DNA of 64,000 nucleotides, from NCBI RefSeq assembly GCF_937616625.2, contig NC_065576.1, positions 48,914,128 through 48,978,127 of the forward strand. The letters run 5' to 3'. The DNA is from Mercurialis annua. Taxonomy: Eukaryota; Streptophyta; Magnoliopsida; Malpighiales; Euphorbiaceae. The notes below the pieces were generated by a model. The model saw only the letters and a list, made by a program, of their open reading frames with translations, was not told the origin of the DNA and searched no databases. Positions within the stretch are counted from its first letter, which is position 1, and each line of letters opens with the position of its first letter. The translations under genes and the position numbers were made by a program. Shown one piece after another: positions 59,074 to 64,000 of this stretch.

Positions 59074-59293
59074 TTCTAAGGTGTAATTGAAAATGAAAGG
59101 TGATAATTTTAAAATTGGGAATTTCGAAGGTGAGGATATAAACGAAGGGAGTTGAAAGGTGAGGGATTTTTCAAGGAACTAGCCTTATTAATTTTATTTA
59201 TTAATCTAATGCATGGTTACATACTTATTAGGAGACTACACAATTTTTAAGGGTTTTGATAATTACGAGAATAACGAATATGGCAACCCTGAA

Positions 59294-59896
59294 TTTTTTT
59301 TTTTTTTTTTAGAATCAATAATGCATTTATTAATGAATTAAACCGGATACAAGTTCATTGACCGGAAAAGGAACACTACCGTCAAAAATGTGATTACTAC
59401 CAAAGAAAATTCCCCACTTTGCAAGGGCATGGGCCACTTGATTACAAGCCCTATTAGCGTAAACAAAGCTAACATTCCTGTCCAGGCTAGCTACCATGCA
59501 ATCATCCACCAAAATTTGCATATAATCAGTCTCTGCATGAGAAGAGCATAACCTGCTTGCTACGTTTTTTGCATCCGTCTCACAAATGATTTTGCTGAAC
59601 TGCAAGTCCGTGGCCAACGATAGACCAAAAGCCACCGCCTTCACTTCTGCAATCTCTGCCGACGTACACCCGTTCACCATAGCCACACCACTCCGGATAA
59701 TCTGCCCATTGCAGTCTCGACAAACTGCACTTAAAACTGAGAGCCCCTTCGCGACTGAGATAGCTGCGTCAGAGTTTATTTTTAGGCATAGGGGAGGCGG
59801 AGGAGACCACGAGCTAACATCTTCTGACCTCACTACCATTCTATTCCGTACCTGACAAGAGCTTGAGGACAACATTGAGTCAATGCTGCTGAATAA
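59294..59896 (-). mobile_element. 5'-truncated LINE with RNase H-like domain
   Basis: On the minus strand the insert encodes up to 189 codons and ends in an A-tail (T-run 59294-59312 on the plus strand). The 10-bp repeat CAACCCTGAA lies at both borders (59284-59293 and 59897-59906). The protein has the RVT_3/RNase H-like layout of plant LINE ORF2 C-termini: CLKINSDAAIS, SAEIAEVKAVAFGLSLA, ICETDAKNV, and VYANRACNQVAHALAKWG before the stop at 59330. Reverse transcriptase is missing because the copy is cut at its 5' end. The reading frame is intact, so the insertion is fairly recent. Confidence 0.85.
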
Positions 59897-59906
59897 CAAC
59901 CCTGAA

Positions 59907-60600
59907 AATATTTAGTAACCGCTTTTTTCATGCCTTTTAGCCAAGTTAATAACTGCTTGGGTTTTGCACCAGTTTTTTAGATTTTTTTTATAATAATAAT
60001 GATATTTCATTAATAGGTAAATAAAAATACAACTTGATCTAAATTTAAGCTAAATAATACATTCAAGAAATACATAGAGAGTAGGACATCAGTAAAATAA
60101 CAGAAATTTATATCTAAATTCTTCAAACGCGTTGACGGAGCTCTTTGGATGTGCAACTCGGCGATCCGCCCGCTCCACTCGGTGATTATTTTAAACCACA
60201 AATTGACTTTTTGGTCTTTGTATGCGTCCGATTGATAGAATAATAAAAATAAAAATTCTCTTGATAGTACTTTAAATCTACACCTCAAGATAATTTTCAT
60301 GAAGGAAATAAGAAATTTCGCAAAGGGTAAAAACAACTCCACAAAGGGAGACAAAAATTCCATAAAAAAAGAGAAGAAGCACAAAATAAAACTAAGATCT
60401 AAAATTATTGAAAGCAAATACTACAATAGAAGAGATTTGAGAGTGAGGGAGGTGATTTTAGACCAAAAAATGGCCAAAATCACCTCCCTTGAAGATATGC
60501 GGCTAGGGTTTTTAAATTTAGAGAGTTTGAGAGAAGATAGAATTTTAAAAAAATATATACATTCAATAATGATGAAATTAACTAGTTTTTAGATTATTGT
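59907..60600. other. Possible second retroelement 3' end
   Basis: T-runs near 59976-59990 followed by ATGATATTTCATTAATAGG resemble the tail of another minus-strand LINE or SINE. A 135-codon minus-strand frame at 60010-60417 is Phe/Leu-rich, has no recognisable domain and is not called as a gene. The hairpin AGGGAGGTGATTTT / AAAATCACCTCCCT lies at 60447-60489. Confidence 0.4.
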
Positions 60601-60994
60601 AACTTTGAAATAAAAATACTTTTATTATTAGGCTTGATGTTTTATATGTTTTATTCTTTTGTTGTAATGGAGATCAGTTTATTTGAGGGGCTAAATATGA
60701 GGCATGTAACTGTCTACGGTAATACTTATTTTGGTTACGTTTACTAGGCCATGCTAAGGGACTATATAGAAGTGTGGATATAGTTATTTTAGAAATATAA
60801 GTTATTTTTTCTCATGATGACTTGCCTTCTTGTGATTACATGGACTTGTAGAATGAAATTCATGACAATGTGACTGAAGACAATGGTAAATTGCTAGCTT
60901 GACAAATGCTGAAAATTTACAGTTTGAAAATTATGTCTCAGTTTTTTTATGGGTGTAATCAGTTTAAATGTTAAAACTAATATTATTTTATAAA

Positions 60995-61498
60995 GGCCTA
61001 ATACCTTAAAAAACCCCGACCTTTTAGCCCCTTTTCAATCATACCCTGACGTTGTAAATTTGTCAATTTTACCCTATTTTGCATTTTTGTGTTTCAATTG
61101 TACCCTAAAATATTAAATTAATGCCTTTTTTATTTGAAAAAAATTTAAAAACATTCTCCACGTCTAATATATATTAATTGCATGTTTTTAAAATTTATTT
61201 AAATTTTGTTAAATTAATTAGGAATTTAAATTAGTGTTAATTTGATTATGGTTTTTAATTAGTTTTTAAAAATAAAGGACTTATTTGTACTTTTTTGAAT
61301 ACAAAAGAATTTAATTTCATCTTTATACTTAGTTAATTGAATGATTTCATCATTTAAGTAAAAAAATTAATAAAAGTTAAAAAATTGGGGTACAATTGAA
61401 AACGGAAAATTCAAAAGTGGGTAAAATTGACAAATTTGCAACGTCAGGGTAGAATTGAAAAAAACATTAAAGGTCGGGGGTTTTTGAGTGATTAGGCC
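60995..61498. mobile_element. Mutator-like inverted-repeat element (GGCCTAATACC variant)
   Basis: A 504-bp element with ends GGCCTAATACCTTAAAAAACC and GGTTTTTGAGTGATTAGGCC. It is flanked by the perfect 9-bp TSD TTTTATAAA (60986-60994 and 61499-61507). The inner arms carry CATACCCTGACGTTGTAAAT and TTTGCAACGTCAGGGTAGAA. It is related to the elements at 31707 and 56029 but has diverged at the left end. Confidence 0.87.
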
Positions 61499-61507
61499 TT
61501 TTATAAA

Positions 61508-62121
61508 TTGTAATTGTTAATATTTTCTTTGTTTGTGTTTTTTATTTTTTAAACATGTACTTCTAAAAATGGGACCTCTCAAGCACTCATTAGTCTTCAT
61601 CATCAATTGTTGTAATGCCTCTACTATCAGGTAAGATTAACTTGGAATTTTATATTATTTTTTAATTTAAATGACCAGGTACGAGTTGATGTATATTGTT
61701 CTGAATGATTCCGATATTTCAGTTATGCGTTCTAAAAATCAAGGTTATATTTATATTACTTTAATCGCTATAAGTAGTAAGTAATTTCTATTTTTAAATT
61801 TTATTGTTATATATTGCTACCGTTAGTTTAACAAATCTCATGCGCATGGAGTTTACCTGCTTCAGAAGGATGTAGTCAGGACAGAATGGAAAAGATCTTC
61901 CTACGGAGTGCACGTATTAATATTTTAATTTATTAAACAGATGTGTATTTGGATGGCTCAATGAGTAGCCGCTAAGTCCATTTCTACTTTTTTTGCTTTA
62001 GACTACTGGTCCATCATTTTTATAAGATGGCCTTTCTTATATATTTATATATTGTTATTTTTGTCAAAAAAAAAAACAATTTGTATATTTACTAAGCGCA
62101 TGATTTATTAATACTATTATC
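61508..62121. other. Gene-free stretch
   Basis: AT-rich with no gene or bounded element visible. Confidence 0.4.
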
Positions 62122-62435
62122 GCTTAAATGCACCACAAATCACCAATTTTCGCGTGTTTTTGGTATTTAACATAATCTCTTAATTTTGGCATATTTAACA
62201 TGAACTTTTCAATTATTTGCAATTAAGACCACATGTGTTTTTGTTTGAAAAATTTTGTAGTTTACATCCAAAATGGTGCCGTTTTTATTTAAAACGATGT
62301 TGTTTTACATCCAAAACGGTGTCGGTGTCTTTAATTGTAAAAAAATAAAAGCTCATGTATGTTTTTGCCAAAATTATAAGATTATATTAAATACTAAAAA
62401 CACGCGAAATTGGTGATTTTTGATGCATTTAAGTC
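62122..62435. mobile_element. Inverted-repeat MITE with AAACGG core (copy 2)
   Basis: The left arm CTTAAATGCACCACAAATCACC and the right arm GGTGATTTTTGATGCATTTAAG are inverse. The centre contains TGGTGCCGTTTTTATTTAAAAC and ACATCCAAAACGGTGTCGG. It is the same family as 49639-49956. The TSD is not certain. Confidence 0.62.
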
Positions 62436-62567
62436 TATTATTATTCACCTTTCTTTGGATTATATATTCTATAATCTACTTAAAGTATCATTCTTACTTC
62501 TATAATGCCATTAAGTCATTATTATTGCCAAAATTAGGTAGCATGAATTACCAATATATAAATTATA

Positions 62568-62663
62568 GCCCACACGGGTTTAGTTTAATGGTTTAAATCG
62601 CAGCCATCTGGGCGTCAAAAGTCGCGGTTCGAACCTAGCTACGTTCTTTCTTAATACGGAGTT
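62568..62663 (+). mobile_element. Short tRNA-derived SINE head
   Basis: TTTAGTTTAATGGTTTAAAT resembles box A and CGCGGTTCGAACCTAGC is a near-perfect box B. The flanks TAAATTATA and TTAATTATA (ending 62567 and 62672) agree at 8 of 9 positions. It has no A-tail and does not fold as a full tRNA. It abuts the start of the RING pseudogene. Confidence 0.5.
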
Positions 62664-62668
62664 AATTA

Positions 62669-62978
62669 TATGGCCGCATTACATCATCTGCAATCCACTG
62701 ATCTTGAAACCAGACTATCAACTTTTTCTCCTCGAGCTGATGATCATCTTCAAACTAATATAGCGGTTATTGCTCCACAAACAGTAATGTTTTAGCCTCA
62801 GACGCCTTTTTATCGGTCTTACGCCGATGAATGTTCTATTTGTTTAGAGAACTTTGCCGGTGGAGACTTGTGTAGGGAGCTTTTTCCTTGCGAACACTCT
62901 TTTCATGAAGTTTGTATTGATATGTGGCTTTCGAGGCACTAAAATTGTCTGATTTGTCGTCGAATTTTGCAGTTATAG
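62669..62978 (+). pseudogene. Decayed copy of the RING-H2 gene
   Basis: From TATATGGCCGC on, this aligns with the coding sequence of the gene at 55043-55468 (shared TTGAAA(A/T)C(C/G)(A/G)GACTATCAACT and ATGAATGTTCTATTTGTTTA). It reads DECSICLENFAGGDLCRELF then PCEHSFHEVCIDMWLS. The Gly after the third Cys is now Glu. In-frame stops occur at 62793 (TAG) and 62940 (TAA), the latter before the last Cys pair. The N-terminal and membrane part is missing. All eight zinc ligands are still encoded, but the frame is closed, so it is a pseudogene. Confidence 0.87.
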
Positions 62979-63074
62979 AATTTTTAGGAATTTTAAATTT
63001 GTATCTTTCATGTTCCCAAAATGTATTATGTTTCTGAAATCCCAAATGCTACCTTAGAGGGGGGGGGGACAAGG

Positions 63075-63982
63075 TGTTCTAAAATTTAAGAAGAGATTAA
63101 GAGATGGAGATGACACAAGGGATTTAGAGTGGTTCGGATCACAAGTCGATCCTACTCTACTACTCAATCAAAGATTAAGATTTTACTAATTCACTAATAT
63201 GTGTTTTAAAGCGTAATACTAACTATTACAAAAGAGATTTTCTAAAGCTAATCTCAAACTTACAATGTGATTTTTCAAGGCTAATTACTAACCCACAACA
63301 CTTAATGATTAATCAAATGATTGATAATCAATAAAAGAAAAGGAAAGCAATCAATGTAAATTGATGCACAATAAATATTTTAGAAATGAAAAATTGAATG
63401 CTTGTAATCTATGGTTGTTGATAAAGTGTCTAACCTCATAAATGAGGTTGACAATGGGTATTTATAACCCCAACAACCTTCCCATAAAGCCTCTAGAACA
63501 AAATAAAAGTTTTACTGAAAAGGCAAGCGTCGCGCCCGCTACTCTCTGAGGTCTCGCCCGCGACTCTTTTGTTGCTCTGAAAAATCTGGCTGGCAGGTGC
63601 CACATGGCACCTCTTCATATGGGTATTTAAATATGACCGTTGAGGGAATGGAACAGATATAATGCTCGCGCCCGATAGGTCTGGAATTCGCGCCCGCGAC
63701 ATATCTGAAGAAATAAAGGGTAAAGACATTGGCTTGTCGTGTTCGTGAAGAATCATGATCGCGCCTGCGACTCCTGAGTCGCGCCCGCGACTACTACCTC
63801 AAGGTAGCGTGTGCAAAATTCTTCTGTTTCTCAAGGATACCCGATTTTTTGATTCTCGTTAGAAGGCTCCGATTCGACTCATGATGGTTTTTATATGTTA
63901 CTACATACTAATAAACATGATAAGGCTCTTTAAATTGATTGTCAAACTCAAAATTAGGGTTCAAATGGGACTTGGTCCAACA
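63075..63982. mobile_element. LTR-like retroelement end, orientation uncertain
   Basis: The segment begins TGTTCTAAAATTTAAG and ends CTTGGTCCAACA, giving TGTT..AACA termini as LTRs have. A purine run (AGAGGGGGGGGGGACAAGG, 63056-63074) lies just before it, as a polypurine tract would. The motif AGAGTGGTTCGGATCAC at 63127 is typical of a common plant retroelement family. Five-base flanks do not match and no coding part is in view, so it could be a solo LTR with a lost TSD or the edge of a larger element. GC-rich GCGCCCGCGAC motifs recur at 63530-63800. Confidence 0.45.
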
Positions 63983-64000
63983 GTTTCTTACAATTCTTTA

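Larger units (their letters stand above)
57192..59184. mobile_element. Mutator-like inverted-repeat element, outer of a nest
   Basis: The left end GGCTAATTCACGGAAAAAC and the right end TTTTTCAAGGAACTAGCC are inverse and extend as very long arms: CACCCTCATC and TTTCAATTGCACCTTAAAAT on the left, mirrored at 59085-59150 on the right. The flanks are the perfect 9-bp TSD TTATTAATT (57183-57191 and 59185-59193). The core mirrors too: GTCGTCTTCTCCGACGGAAC at about 57640 against CCGTCGTAGAAGATGAACGT at about 57910. It has been entered by two more elements, at 58106-58381 and 58559-59073. No transposase is present. Confidence 0.85.

Noticed and set aside
60010..60417. A 135-codon minus-strand frame
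   Set aside because: It is Phe/Leu-rich with no domain, in a probable retroelement tail with poly-T nearby.
63493..63756. An 87-codon minus-strand frame
   Set aside because: It runs through the GC-rich repeated motifs of the LTR-like segment and has no family match that I can recognise.
1..64000. CRISPR arrays, phage or bacterial defence systems, operons
   Set aside because: Nothing of the kind is present; introns, plant gene families and plant transposons show nuclear plant DNA.

Overview
The window looks like nuclear DNA of a eudicot plant: AT-rich, with intron-containing genes, plant-specific gene families (BTB-NPH3, ERF/AP2, FBD-type F-box, ATL-like RING-H2) and dense plant-type transposon debris. 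The species cannot be fixed from sequence alone. Gene density is low: four genes appear intact, two are clear pseudogenes, and there are several retroelement or exon-like remnants. All names rest on motif reading and recalled family knowledge, not on a search.

Intact genes: (i) a four-coding-exon BTB/NPH3 gene at 14754-17512 (+); (ii) a 98-residue serine-rich-like protein at 26911-27207 (-); (iii) a single-exon ERF transcription factor resembling ESR2/DRNL at 34208-35308 (-), with a good TATA box; (iv) a membrane-anchored RING-H2 protein at 55043-55468 (+). Pseudogenes: an F-box/LRR/FBD gene at 22860-24506, split by an insertion inside the F-box and carrying several stops, and a decayed copy of the RING-H2 gene at 62669-62978. 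The genes do not form a pathway or operon; each stands alone in repeat-rich DNA.

Layout. 1-13.6 kb is gene-free, with MITEs, a hAT nested in a hAT, a SINE and a TA microsatellite. 14-17.5 kb holds the NPH3 gene, whose last intron carries two small inverted-repeat elements. 17.6-26.3 kb holds a SINE, LINE remnants, hAT elements, the F-box pseudogene and a CACTA-like block. 26.9-35.5 kb holds the serine-rich gene, a 1.85-kb non-autonomous Helitron, a Mutator-like element split by a CACTA element, and the ERF gene. 35.5-55 kb is gene-poor, with nested Stowaway elements, a tRNA-derived SINE, a Harbinger-type MITE and tandem repeats. 55-64 kb holds the RING gene, a nest of Mutator-like inverted-repeat elements, a truncated LINE, the RING pseudogene and an LTR-like end.

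The strongest result is the transposon record. For many elements both ends and the target-site duplication (TSD) can be read directly: 9 bp for Mutator-like, 8 bp for hAT, 3 bp for CACTA and Harbinger, TA for Stowaway, the A/T insertion rule for the Helitron, and 8-14 bp for SINE and LINE copies. This gives the insertion order in several nests. I found no evidence of a new defence, metabolic or other cellular system.
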